A stretch of 64,000 nucleotides of DNA. Origin: Gymnogyps californianus. Taxonomy: Eukaryota > Chordata > Aves > Accipitriformes > Cathartidae. The notes beneath the pieces were generated by a model. The model had not been told where the DNA came from. It did not search any database and saw nothing but the letters and a program-made list of their open reading frames with translations. The stretch spans positions 100,442,914 to 100,506,913 of the forward strand of contig NC_059471.1 of NCBI RefSeq assembly GCF_018139145.2. Reading direction: 5' to 3'. How positions within the stretch are numbered: position 1 is the first letter of the stretch; every line of letters begins with the position of its first letter. Positions 1-12,489 of this stretch are shown piece by piece. A program made the translations under genes and the position numbers.

Positions 1-2509
1 CTGTCAAATCGTAATATATACATGAAAACTACCTTTAAAATAATCTTACAAATCTACCTAAATAATGGATTTTCTCAGGGTCTTCATGCTTCATTGGTAG
101 ATATCCTATAAGGAAAAAAAATGCAGGATAGCGTTGTAATATAGATAAATGTTGACTGGAAATATGACAGGGTCCTCCAGCATATTTTACTGGTAATTCA
201 GATTATAAATCTGAACTTCAAGGGCAGAAAGCTAGTGTAATAATTCAACCACCATTTAGCAGTGCTCATTTCCAATTAAACCCAATATAATGAAACTTAA
301 TCAACAAATGATTTTATTTCAAGAATTAAAGTTGAAGTTCTCAAATTCATCTCATGTTCCCATCTCGCATTGCAAAAATCATGGTGACCAGGTCCTGAAT
401 TTAGGTTTTTGTTGTTACTATCTCCTATCATGCTTTGCTCCAGTTCCCGGTACTTTCTGCAGCCTAGAAAAAGCAAATTTCAACCTACTGACAATAGACT
501 TGCTTCCCATGGTTAACTTTACAAACTTTTAAGTAGTTCAGTTCCAGGCGTCCACAGGTTGCAAATCTTTTATTTTAAACACATCAGCCTTATTGACAAA
601 CCTCTTTTGCTCCTTTTGCCTTTCTTTAGGTGACAAAGACGACAATGAGAAAAATGGTAGAAGATTGAATAAAGTCAAAACTTTTCTGCCCTTTTCCCTT
701 TATTCTTTGCCCCTTTTTTAAAGACTAAATTAATAAATGAGTAAAAAAATCAATGAGCCTCAGGAATTAAGGTGGAAACAAGTTCTCTCAGTCATTCTCC
801 CTTGTACTTTATCATTAATGTTCCTTTATGTATAATTACTCTCCTTTGAAAGTCTTTCCCTTCTTTTCTGCTGCATCCTGTCTCAAATTTTCATTTTGTT
901 GTGGTGCTGTGTGTGACATATTCCTTCCCCAACAGTGTTTTCTATTTTTAAAAAACAAATTACGCTATATTTTTAATTCATTTCATGTTGCTTCTTTACT
1001 TCTTTGTACTACCTTTAGTTTTCTTTATTCCATCTCTCTCATTCTTCTTCCTTTAACTATATGGTTTAAATTCAAGTGTTTGCTTTCAAACTGTAACTAA
1101 TATCATTTAGGGCCTATATCATGTTTATACTTTGATTCCTAATAAAAATACATTTTAAAAAATGTATAAGCAAATGTTATCTTCTGGCTGTTTTATTGGT
1201 GCTAGTTTTTGCAATTTGTTGTAAAATATACCTAGAAGCCTTGGGTTAATGTCTTTCTCCTTCCTTTCCCCCGAAGAAATTATAACTCAGAGAACATGAC
1301 ATTAGGTGTATTGTAAATATCGTGTGACGCTCAAATACTGTCATAACATGGTCGCTACAAAAAGTTAGCAATCCAGTAGTTCATGATGATATCATGATGA
1401 CAGCCAAATAGCATGAGGTTAATGTTTCAGCATGTCTGAAAGGGTTTTTTTATTACCATTGTATTATTTCATTCTTTAACTAATAACTTGGATGCCTACT
1501 GCATTTATAGAAAAAGCAGCGAAAATGAAAGTTGCCGGTAAGTCTTCATGAAACGAACACCCACCAACATAAAACCGGTACGTGTCCATAGTCCCCACAG
1601 AGATGAGATTCATGCATGAATTCATGATGAGATTCATGAGATGCACATAAGCATCTGCACCATTTTGCCTGCGACCTAGACATTTGAAAGCATGAAGTGC
1701 TACTATAGAGAATACCTGGACATTTTCCCTCCCTTCACTGACCTAGACCCCTGCATTAACTCCCCACTTGAGCTTTTATCTCTTTGCTTTCCCTGCCCTT
1801 GTGCTAGCCTTCTGTTGTTTTCAGCTTAATAGAACATACTTGACACCCATTTCACATCACTCCTTTGTACAAATGGTCTTAATCCTAATCCCTCTCCTTT
1901 TCTAGGAACTGCTTCAATGCCACAAGGCTACACACTTCTCCTTTTGGATTCTCTGCCTGTCTCAATGAATATTGAGCCCTTAGCCCTCAATAAGATAATT
2001 TTAAGAGGTGGGGTGCACAGTGCCGCCTCTTCCTTTCCTTTCACCTTCTCTTCTATTCTGAAATCACATGAAAGAAGTGATGCCCCTACGGTGGTATGGG
2101 AGTATCTCTTCGAACCCCTTTGGACAGGCAAGATTAGAATCCCACATCTCTCAAATCTCAGCCAAATGCTTTATTCAAGGATGAAATGTTCAGTCGTTAC
2201 ATCAGACCTTTTCTCCACCGTGTGCCTGTCTGCTAATCCATAAGTATAAACATTACCATTATATTGTATCAGCAAACAACAGTATGCATTCTGACTCCTG
2301 AAAGGATCAACTGCTTACTACAGTCAAGTGATTGGAATGGATCTAACTGAAGAGAAAAACATGGCAATAGCTTTGAGGGATCAAAGTGACAAAGTAAGAC
2401 TAGAAGTTTTCACCATTATTAGCACTTTATTTTTGCCTATATACTTTATGTGTGTATTTTATTTCCTTTTCCATGTACTGAAGCCAACAAGAGAGGTTGA
2501 CTGGAATGC
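1..2509. other. AT-rich intergenic DNA, nothing recognised
   Basis: No coding, RNA or mobile feature can be supported. There is a 14-bp perfect palindrome (attcatgcatgaat, 1608-1621) next to a short direct repeat of atgagattcatg. Confidence 0.7.
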
Positions 2510-5500
2510 TGATGAGGACAGGAGAGATGTGAAAAGGGGGAAAAAAGAAGGGAGACAAGGAAGCGGAGGGAAAGGTGATAAGGGGAAAGAGAGGGGAAGG
2601 AAGCAAAAAGAAAGGAAGAGATGTGAAAAGTAGTGAAAAATGTGAAAATAATTTACAGACATTAAAAATAGTGAAAAGTGGTGAAAAGAAAAAACGTGAA
2701 AGAAAAGAAGTGAAAGAAGATACAGAAGTCAAAGTGAGAAAATGAGACATGAAAGAGAATGGGAAAAAAAAACCTGAAAGGTGCAAACATTTGAAAAGAG
2801 AAGTGAAAACAAAGAAAGGACATGAAAAGAAAAAGAAGTGATAAGGAGTGAAAGAAGAAAGAACTGCCAAAGAAAAAGTGGAAAAAAAAGAAGAAAGAAA
2901 TGAAAAAAATAGAACTGAAGAGGAAAAAAGAGAAACAACAATTGAAAGAAGCAAAGCAAGAAAGGAGTGAGGTGAAGTCAAAACAGTAACAAGCAGGAAA
3001 AGAAAAGAAAATAAAAGAAGGGAGGAAAAGGAAGAGACCTGAAAGGCAGTGAAAAGAAATCAAAGCAGTGTGTATCTTGGACAAGCACCAAAAAATTGAG
3101 GAAAGCAGCAAAAAGGCTGGGAGAAGTGGGGAGTAGAAGGGAAGGGAAAAGCAGAAAAGGAAGAGAAGGGGTGAAAGAAGTCAAGGAGCAGTGAAAAGAA
3201 GTCAAAGCCATGACAAGCAGGGGAGAGCAGGAAGAAGAACGGAAGGGAAAATCAGAGGGGAAAAGACAAGATGTGAGAATTGGCAACATGAAGTCAAAGC
3301 AGGGAAAAGCAGTGAAAAGCAGGGAGGGAAAGGGGAAGCGGAAGGAGGAGGAAGAGGGAGATGGAGAAAGACTAAGAGGAAGGGGGAAGGGGAGCACAGG
3401 AAGAGGGAAAGAAGAAAAACAGGGAAGAGAAAAGAAGGGAGGTGAGGGGGGAGATAAAAGACCTGAAAAGCAGTGATAAGAAGCCAAAGCGGGGAAAAAG
3501 AGAGTAAGGGAAGGAAAGAGAAAGGTAGGAAAAGGAAGGGAGGAGGGGAGACCTGAAAAGCAGCAAAGCAGTGAAAAGCAGCAAAAAGCATTCAAAATAC
3601 TGTAAAGCATGTATGAAAAGCAGTCAAAGCAGGGAAAAACAGAGAAAAGAAGTGAGGTGAGGGGAAAAAAACCTCACAAGACATGAAAAGCAAGGACAAG
3701 CAGTCAAAGCAGTGACAGCAGGGAAAACCAGAGACCAGAAAAGCAGCCTAAAGAAGTTACAGCAGTGAAAAGCAGGAAAAGGAAAAGGAAAAGGGGGGTG
3801 GGGGTGGGATGGGACGGGACAGACACAAAATGCAAAACGAAAACCACCTGAGAAAAGTGGCAAAAAGGAGCGCATAAAGTGAAAGCAGGACAAAGCAGCC
3901 AAAGGCAGCCAAAAGCAGGGAGAAGCAGTGAAAAACAGGGAAGGGTCAAGCAGGGAAAGGAAGCAAAGAAAGGAGGGGAAAGAGAAAAGATCTAAAAAGC
4001 AGCAAGAAGGTCAAAGCAGCAAAGCGAATGGGGGGGGGGGGGGGGGAGGGAACAGCCTGAAAAGCAGTGGAAAGAAGTCAAAGCAGTAACAAGTAATGAA
4101 AAGAAAGGAAAACACCAGACAAGCAGTTGAAAAAAGTCAAAGCAGTGAAGAGGCTGAGAAGCAGGGGGAAGAAGACGAGGGAAAACAGGGAAAAAGAGGG
4201 AAACCACCCCCCCATCCCCCAAACTAAAAAGCAGTGGAAAGCAGGGAAAAGAAGGAAAAAAGCAGGGGGAAGACCAGAAAATAAGTGAAGTCAAAGCAGT
4301 GATAAACAGGGAAAAGAAGGGGAGGGGGGAGACTTGAAAAGCAATGAAAAGAAATCAGAGTAGTTACTAGCAGGGAAAATAGTCAAAGCAGTGAACAGCA
4401 GGGAATAGGAAGGCAAAAGCCAGGGGGCAGCGGGCTGGGAAGCAGGAAAAGACCTGAAAAGCAGCCACAAGAAGTCAAAGCACTGAGAAGCAGCGAAAAC
4501 AAGCCAAAGCAGTGACAAGCGGGGAAAAAAGGGAAAAGAAGGAAAGACCTGAAAAGCAGAGAAGTCAAAGCAGCATAAAGCTGGGAGAAGGGGGAAAAGT
4601 AAAACAGGGAAAAGAAGTCAAGCCAGTGAAAAGCAGGGAAGAGAAGGAAAAAGCTGGGAAAAGAATCAAAGCAATGAAAAGCAGGGAACGAAGGAGCAGG
4701 GAGTGGATGAAAGACCAGAAGAGCAGGGAATAGAAGTCAAAGCAGTAACTAGCAGGGAAAGGAAGGGAAAAGAAGTTAAAAGATCTGAAGGGCAGTGACA
4801 AATAGTCAAAGCAGTAAAAAGCAGTGAAAAATAGCCAACTGAAGAGAAGGGAAAAATGGGGGGGGGAGAGGGAGAGAAAAAACCTGTAGTGAAGATAAGT
4901 CAAAACAGTGACAAGCATTGAAAAGAAGAGAGGGGGAAAAGAAGTAAAAGCAAGGAAAGCAGAGAAAGATTGAGAAGCAATAACCAGGGAGAAGAGGAGG
5001 GGAAAAAGAAAGAAAAGACCTGAGAATCAGTGAAAAGGAAGTCAAAGCAGTGGCAAGCAGAGGCGGTGGGGAAGGAAGGGAAAAGTATGTAAAAGAGAAG
5101 AAGGGAAAAGCAAGGAACAGACCTGAAAAGCAGAGAAAAGTCTGTAAGTGCTGAAAAGCAGGGAGGGGGTGGGAATAACAGCATGAAAAGGAAGGAAAAG
5201 ATGAGAATAGAAAAGCAAGGAGAAGACAAGGAGGGAAAAGCAGAGGAAAAAACTCAAGCTAATGAAAAGCAGGGAAAATGATGGAAGGTATCTGAAAAGC
5301 AGGGGAAAGGAGGTCAAAGCAATAAATAATAAAAAAAAAAAAGGCAGGGGAAAGCAGTGAAAAAAGTATCAAAACAGTGAAGAGAAAGGGAAGGGGGGGG
5401 GGGGGGCAGGCGAGATTAAAATCCCTGAAAAGCAGGGAAAAGACAAGGAGGGAAAGGCAGGGGAAAGGTAAGAAGGGAGAAGTAAGGAAAAGATGAGAGA

Positions 5501-6660
5501 AGAGAAGCGGGTAAAAGACAAAGCAGTGCCAAGCAAGGAAGAAACCTGAAAAGCAGGGAAAAGGCCAGAGAAGACCACAAAAGCAGTGAAAACAAGTCAA
5601 AAGAGGGAAAAGATGGGAGAGGAAAAACAAGTGAATGGGAAAGAAGAGAAGTCAAAGCAGGGAAAAGCAGGGAGGGGATGGGAAAATGAGTGAGGGGAAG
5701 AATAAATACACCTGAAAAGTATTTGAAACAAAGTGGAGAAGGAAGGGGGAAGAAACCTGAAAAGCACTGAAGTGAGGAAAGGAAAGGAAAGCAAACACCC
5801 GAGCAGCATTCAAAAGAATGGGAAAAAAGAAGGGGAAGACACAGAAAGCATTGAAAAGAAGGGGGGAAAGACCTGAAAAGCATTAGAAAGAACAGAAAAA
5901 CAGTGAAAGTCAGTGAAGGGAAAGCAATGCAAAGCAATGGTGGAAAAGGAAGTGGGAAAGACAGGCAGGAAAAAACAAGCAGGAAAGATAGGAAGTGAAA
6001 AGAAGTCAACATAGTGAAGAGCAGTGAAGGGGGCCGGGGGGGAGAAACAACCTGAAAAAAAAGAATGGAAAAGAACAGAAGTCAAAGCAAGGTGGAAAAG
6101 TCAAAGCAGGGAAAAGAAGAGAACAGAAAGCACCAAAAAGAAGAGGAGGGGGGAACCTGAAAGACCTGAGAGGAAGCCAAAAGCGCAACAAGCAGGGAGA
6201 GGAAGGGAAAAGCAGAGGAGGGGAGTGAAAGACCTGAAAAGTATTGAAAAGAAGGGGCGGGGGGAGCAAGGCAAATGGGGAAAGCATGGCAGGAAGAACA
6301 GGCAGAAAAACAAAAGCAGGGAAGACAAGCATTGACAAGACAGGAAAAGATGTGAAAAGACAGGAAGAGAGCAAGCATGAAAAGGAAAGAAATACAGTGA
6401 ACAGCAGAAAGACTGGAAAAGCAACAGAGGAAAGCAGGGAAAAGCAGTGGGAACAGCAGGGAAAAGACAGACACAGAAAAAGCAGGGAAACAAAAGAAAA
6501 GCAGGGGGGGAAAAAGGCTGAAAGATGGGAAGAGGAGAGAAAAGCAAAAGATGAAAAGTGTAGGGGAGTGGGGAGAAGGGTCAGAGTGGAAAGTAGGGAA
6601 GGGGAGGGGAGTGAGAAGCAGTGAGAAAGGACGGGAACATGGAGGGGGGAGAAAAGGCCA
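2510..6660. repeat. 4.1-kb polypurine (G/A) degenerate satellite
   Basis: The plus strand is almost entirely G and A, broken mainly by isolated C and T in recurring modules: gaaaagcag, gcagggaaaag, gaagtcaaagcag and acctgaaaagcag. The acctgaaaagcag-type module recurs near 3461, 3551, 4332, 4452, 4547, 5018, 5121 and many other positions, often 90-125 bp apart. This suggests a degenerate minisatellite with a higher-order unit of about 100 bp built from shorter blocks. The left part (2510-3050) is less regular. G runs of 17 (4030) and 14 (5393) lie inside. The long minus-strand frames rich in Phe, Ser, Leu and Pro arise because stop codons need purines. No gene is called here. Confidence 0.93.
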
Positions 6661-9600
6661 TGCAATGTTATTGTTTCTGAAGAGGGAAATGAACTACAGT
6701 TTCTACTGAAAACAAAAAGGGTATTAAAATTATTTTAGCCAAAGTTACTATGTTTGACTTTTTCTTCAGACAAAAAGCTCTCATTGTCCCCATGAAAGAA
6801 CTCTGAATATGACACTTCTGATTTTCAAAGCTCTGGCTCCTGAGATTCCTGGATTTGTCTTCCCAGGTCACTGAGGTTGTCAGGACACGAACCTTCGTAC
6901 TGCCACTATATCAAAGTGACCTCTATGGACACACTTCATTTCAAGGCACTGCCACTGTAATGTTTCTACTTGTAGCTTGTTTTGTCTACAGAGCAAACGC
7001 CCCTTTACGTAGAACAGTATTAGCTCTGTGTACTGAATTTACCAGACTCATGTAAGATAGCATATATAGAGAAGAGTACAACAATAAAGTGAGTTATTCC
7101 AGTATAGAATAAACTTATGTACCTCATTTTTCTTGGAAGAAATACTAACTTAGCTAGCATACAAAAAAGTGATCATATATCCTCATACACAAGGCAAACA
7201 TTTTGTAGGGACAGGAGACCAATTCAGATGAAAATAAAAATGCACGAGTGCTCTGGCGCATTGCAGCAAAGAGGAGGAATCCCACTAGTACTAAACTGCG
7301 CTAGCCCTGCATTGGGAAAGAAGGTAAGTGAGACTGAAGCTTTGAAAACTAAATTCCCTCAGCTTATTCTTGACTCAAAGGTCTCCAAATGGTTTCCTTC
7401 AAGTGCAAATTATGAAAGGGTGTGCTGCACTGAAAACGCAGTATAGCTCAGAATGTGCTCCATTCAGGACTAGCCTTTCTTCCTGCTTTAGGTAAAGAGA
7501 ACTCCTCATCATCATCATCCTTGCGGTCTCAAAAAGATTTAACTCGATCTACCAACTGCTGACATTTGATGCTGGGAAGGAGTCATGAAGGGAGTCCTGA
7601 ACGAGCTACAGGTTGGCAGGAAAATCTGAAGGAAAAGAAATGCTTTGGAACACTGCAGCAAGTGGTACAGGAAAGACCTCTTCTACTGGTGAGGGGGAAG
7701 AGAGATCCTGAAGAAGGCAGTCTGACTGGAGAGGTTTGCTGCTTGGTATCTTCAATTAGCTTCTTTAGAACAAAGTAACTCAGTTTTTATTTTTTCATAT
7801 ATCATTTTCCAATCACTAACCAACTAATTGTCTTTTGACAGTCAACATCTGTCAAATTAATCTTTCCTCCCACTTCTCATGTGGAGACCTACAGGAGGTG
7901 GATTTGCTTATTAATTTCTATTGTCTTATCTATGGTACTGTTCTTTTTATTAGTCAAGACCATATGGAATACCTGTAAGACCTGAAGTTTCAAGAAATTC
8001 TTAAAATCCATGAGATTTTCCAAGAGATTCATAAGCTAGTGCTCAGCAGGACTCATCTCTGTGATGATGACACAAAACTGGATTTGAGAAGCAATGTTTC
8101 TAACCCTTTCCTCCTCTTGCAGTTATTTTTTTAGTGACCAATCTGTGGATTGCCTTGAAAATTAAGTCAAATTTCTTTATATACACACTGCAGAAAGTCA
8201 GCACAGCAGTAGGAAAGCCAGAGTTCTTTTCGAAAAACCTAGAAGAAAGCTACCAAGCCAGATCTTCAAAATTATAAACTACTGCCATAGCACTGCCTTA
8301 AGCAGTGAGAACTGGCTGACACTATGCAGAAAAATTAATGGGAAAATGCACTGCAAACACGTTACGACAACAAGCGTGTCCTACAGTCAAACATACCAAC
8401 TTTCAACACCCTTTAACAAATAAATGCTTTGAATTAAAACGTTGGTACGTGTACAAATCGTAAACAGCAATGCATACCTGATTAACAAAAATAATTAAGC
8501 AATGCTTTAGACTCAAATTGGTTTTTCTAGAAGGAATAAAACTGCTCATCTGTTGCTCCGCTAGCAAAACAATGTTTTCCCAGAAAGTTCTCATGATAGA
8601 CTCTACCAGGAGGCTGCAACAACTTAGAATCCAAATGGCTCATGTGTTCAAGAGAACATTGCATATATTATAAAAGCATTCATATTGGAGACCAACATGT
8701 TTCTAGGAGACGCTGCAACACTGCCTTACGGTACACAATTGCATGAGATTTGTCCGTTTGCATGCAAAACAATGACGGAAGCAAAACGTCAAAACATTTT
8801 TGTACTTTCTTTGTTAACTGAACAGCTTTAAACTAAATTTGACATGTAAGATGCAGTGTTCAAGAAAATATAATGCCCTTATAACCAATATGCCAAGACA
8901 TCATGACAATTCTATTCCAGGACGCTGGAGCTTGCAGCAGTGGGAAGCAGAAATTTCTGTTGAAGCTGTTCCTACGGAGTACTTGGAGACTAAGAGCTGG
9001 GCTGCACAACTTACCAGAGATGAGAAATGCCTCTCGCGAAGATGTACAGGGAAGAGAAACAGAAGAAAATTCCAGTGTACTACACAAGAAGTTTAATTGC
9101 ATTGCCTTCTTTACCTAAAGCCACATTACGTTCTGTTGTCCAAAAAACATGATCTACGTGCGGGTTTCGCAGTACTGGCTCTACTGAAATTCAGACCAAC
9201 TTGCCCCAGCCCAGGATGCATCTGCTCTTAAGGATTATTACAATTTGGTTTAGAAAGCCAAATCTGGTCCATACACTCCTCCTGAAAGGATTTATGACAT
9301 TTTTACAATAATAGTAGTTCTGTCTTACCAGTAAGAATATTACTAGCCTTAATTTTCAAAAAATAGTGGATGCTTTTTGTTATTTAGACTGAAAACACTG
9401 GGGCTGTTTTCCTTACATGCCAGTTTTCTATTTGAGGTTTAGCAGCTTGTCACCGTAACACTGTTTAGCATTACTTAGCTGGGTTACTTTTCACTGTTGC
9501 TCACTGAGGAAAAATTGCTTGTTGTGAAACAGAGGAGATCCTGCCTTAGGAATGAGGACCTAAGGTGGATCCACAATAAAACACCTTTCAGGATATAGAG

Positions 9601-11439
9601 ATCCTGTGCCCTTTCTACTCAATTTTTTAAAATTACATTAATTAAAAACAATTTTTTTTAAGGATGTCTTTGGTCAGTCTCACTTCCATTCTCATCCTAC
9701 TAAACACATGTACAACTTTTAATAGATAATCACTCATTCAGTAACATACACTGCTTGGGTTTTGGGGTTTTTTTATTCCTACAGTTCTAAAACTCCATTT
9801 ATAACATCTACTGTGGTTTGCCTCTTTTAAGGTCTCACTAGGCTCTGCTTTCAGCCCATTTTAACCTATACATCTCATCCCTAGTTAGTAAATAAATTAA
9901 AATCCCTTCAATTGCCTACACGCTGACAATCCACTCTATCCATTACTGCTGCTTCTGCCAGGCTGACCTCTCCAGCACATCCTCGTTTGGTCAGCTGTCA
10001 GAAATCAAATCCTCCTTCTTCAATTTAGCCTTTCTAAATTGCCATAAAATCATCCCAACTTTCATTTCTGGTCTCTTGCAAACTTCCAGATTTGACCGAA
10101 GTCTTGCCACTTGATAAAGTCTGGATTCAAATCTACCTTGGAACAAAACACAGAGCTACGTTCTAGACATCTCTCACATTAATTACTGGAATCCAACCTT
10201 CTGTGAAAAACATATTTTCCGCTCAAAGTAGAACTGTTAAGCCTCATTCAACATGGCCATGGAGTTTTTCATTTAGCTTCCTTCACATGCTTTCCTAGGA
10301 CCAGGACCACATAAAAAAATTTCTCAGTCTCACTTTCAATTAAGGTCTGCACAATTCCACTCCAGCTAAGGGTATTTCTCTCCCCTCCCTATACTATCAT
10401 TCACATTGGTTAGACTCCCTCCCACCCACAACATCCTTTCAATTCCAACACTTATCCTCTTCTAAATCTTCTATCCTCACTTTCCCTCTAGAATCTATCA
10501 ACATTGCTTAAAGTGAATTAAATTTTCTCTCTGCCATTCAGCAGAGGAGCCTGAAGTTTAGAATTTTAACTACCACCTTTGTTGGGCTTAAGAAGTGTAT
10601 CACATTCTCATATCATTCAGGTCCTCAAGGATAGTCACAGTGACCGTCTTGTGATCGAACTCTGTGATGGTCTGTAACAACTGGCATAAAACAAACAACA
10701 GAAACTACAAATCCTCCCAGGTCTAGGCAGATCATATATATTTGATAGGGCTAGTATGGAGAACTGTTGAAATAAAAACAAGGCATCTTAATCAGTAAGG
10801 AAAAAATAGTTCAACTATCATTATGAGGTGGAGAAATAAATACCAATTGCAAACTTTTCAGCATGAGGTTGCTTCTGTGGAACCCCACAAAACCAGGGAT
10901 ATATAACAGAAAACTACAATTTGGCAAGCTATCTTTCTTTGCTTGACAGATGTAAGATATTGTGCAATTCTAATATCCATCCTTCTAAGTAAAATAAATC
11001 ACTTGCCAAAGTCATGCTGGATCACATACAAACTATCCTCATGAGATCAACACTCAGCAATAACTCTACTTTGCAGTCAGTTACTTGTGTAATTTTGACT
11101 AGAAAGATACTTCCATACTATTCAGAAGTTCCATATAATGATCTTATTGCAATATATTTGTTCTATAAATCAACACAACATATTTCCACTGTGCCAGAAG
11201 GTTAGAGTTTTAGATTACTTCCTCATTAAAAAAGGATGTTTCTGATGGGTTTCAACAGGAATTATCTTCAAAAGTATTTAAGATTTTTCAGTTGTCAAGA
11301 ATAAAATATAAGCACATTGATGGTTTAATGAAAATAACGATGGTAGAGTGACAGACAATGAAGACAAGTCACATCTATAGGTGAATCCAACCCTTCTGTA
11401 AACCAGTCCCATTCAGACATCATTATACTTACAGGATGG
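6661..11439. other. Intergenic DNA downstream of DYRK1A, nothing recognised
   Basis: AT-rich sequence with short open frames that look random. A hairpin-capable inverted repeat occurs at 9537-9571. No gene or clearly identified transposon. Confidence 0.65.
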
Positions 11440-12140
11440 AAGACTACATCCTGGAAGAGCAGCAGTTCTGAAAAGGACTTAGGAATCATGATGGATAATC
11501 ATCTAAATTTACAATCTTTTAATGCAAATAACTGAGACTGAAAGATTTAAAAATGCAATCCTTGGAGGTATAAACAAACAAGCAAAGATATAAACTGAAA
11601 GGTTCAAGAATGTACCTGCACATACTACACGCACACAGCAATACTGAAATCACTACCAGATGCTGTATGCAGTTCTTACGTCCATGCTTTAGAATGGATT
11701 TTAAAACATCTGAAGTTTCAGAAGAGCCGTAAAAGCTTTACAGTTAGAGATTTAAGGAACTCCATCTATATAGGTTATTAAAGTTAACATATTTTTATGT
11801 GAATAAAGCGAAATAGTTTAAAACTAGAGTAGTTATTTGTTATTCTAATAGGCAGCTAGCTATCTGATGGCCAGCAGCTGTAACTAAACAGTCCTAAAAC
11901 TGAAGGAGGACTAGGAGTATGGAAAATAAACTAGCTGAATCACTCAAGAGACACAGAAAAATCCTCACACTTGAAGAAGCTATATGAAAATCAGCTATCT
12001 TTTTCAAAAGTCTGTTCTACTGCACCCAAAAGATACGGACTTCATGAGGCAGAAATAACTAGATTGAATTCTAGGGATAATGGCATGCCAGTCAGATTAT
12101 TTCATTACCATGGTCACTTCTGGCCTTAAAATCAGCTAGT
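11440..12140 (+). mobile_element. Old CR1/L3-like LINE fragment
   Basis: Around 11450-11510 the plus strand reads, in a broken frame, like the C-terminal part of a CR1-type reverse transcriptase (SSSEKDLGIMMDNHL resembles the family's EKDLGV-DNKL block). Further on, a segment around 11655-11680 matches the LINE's Y-QF area, and the end near 12110-12135 resembles the CR1 3' tail before the lost octamer repeats. It is heavily mutated and has no intact frame. Assignment rests on memory of family sequences; the boundaries are approximate. Confidence 0.55.
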
Positions 12141-12489
12141 CTGTAATAGGTAGAAAGCTGCAGTGCATATAAGAACAGTCAAACTAACAGATGATAATAT
12201 AAAGAACTCAAACTACAAGTACAGTCCATCAGAATCAAGCAGAGCTGTGTTCATACATCAATGATTTGTATACCTTGCTGTTTCAATTAAAAACTCAAAA
12301 TTATCTGTTATGCCTCCAACTTTTACTTCCATATTTTTAAGTCTGTTTCAATGTATCTGATATTTACATATTATAGTATAATTATACCTACCATACCATG
12401 GCTTGGAGTAGGTTAATTGCATAGGAAGATTTACTATGTTTACATTTTTTCTTAAATTACTCTTTTTTTAAAAAGCACAGTAAAGAGTC

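Noticed and set aside
2510..6660. A CRISPR-like or tandem-gene array
   Set aside because: The modules are degenerate with no constant spacers, and the setting is a vertebrate nuclear genome.
2427..6665. Many overlapping minus-strand open frames of 60-219 codons rich in Phe, Ser, Leu, Pro and Cys
   Set aside because: Stop codons require purines, so pyrimidine-only DNA stays open in all frames. The translations are low complexity, overlap in several frames and show no domain. They are products of the polypurine satellite.
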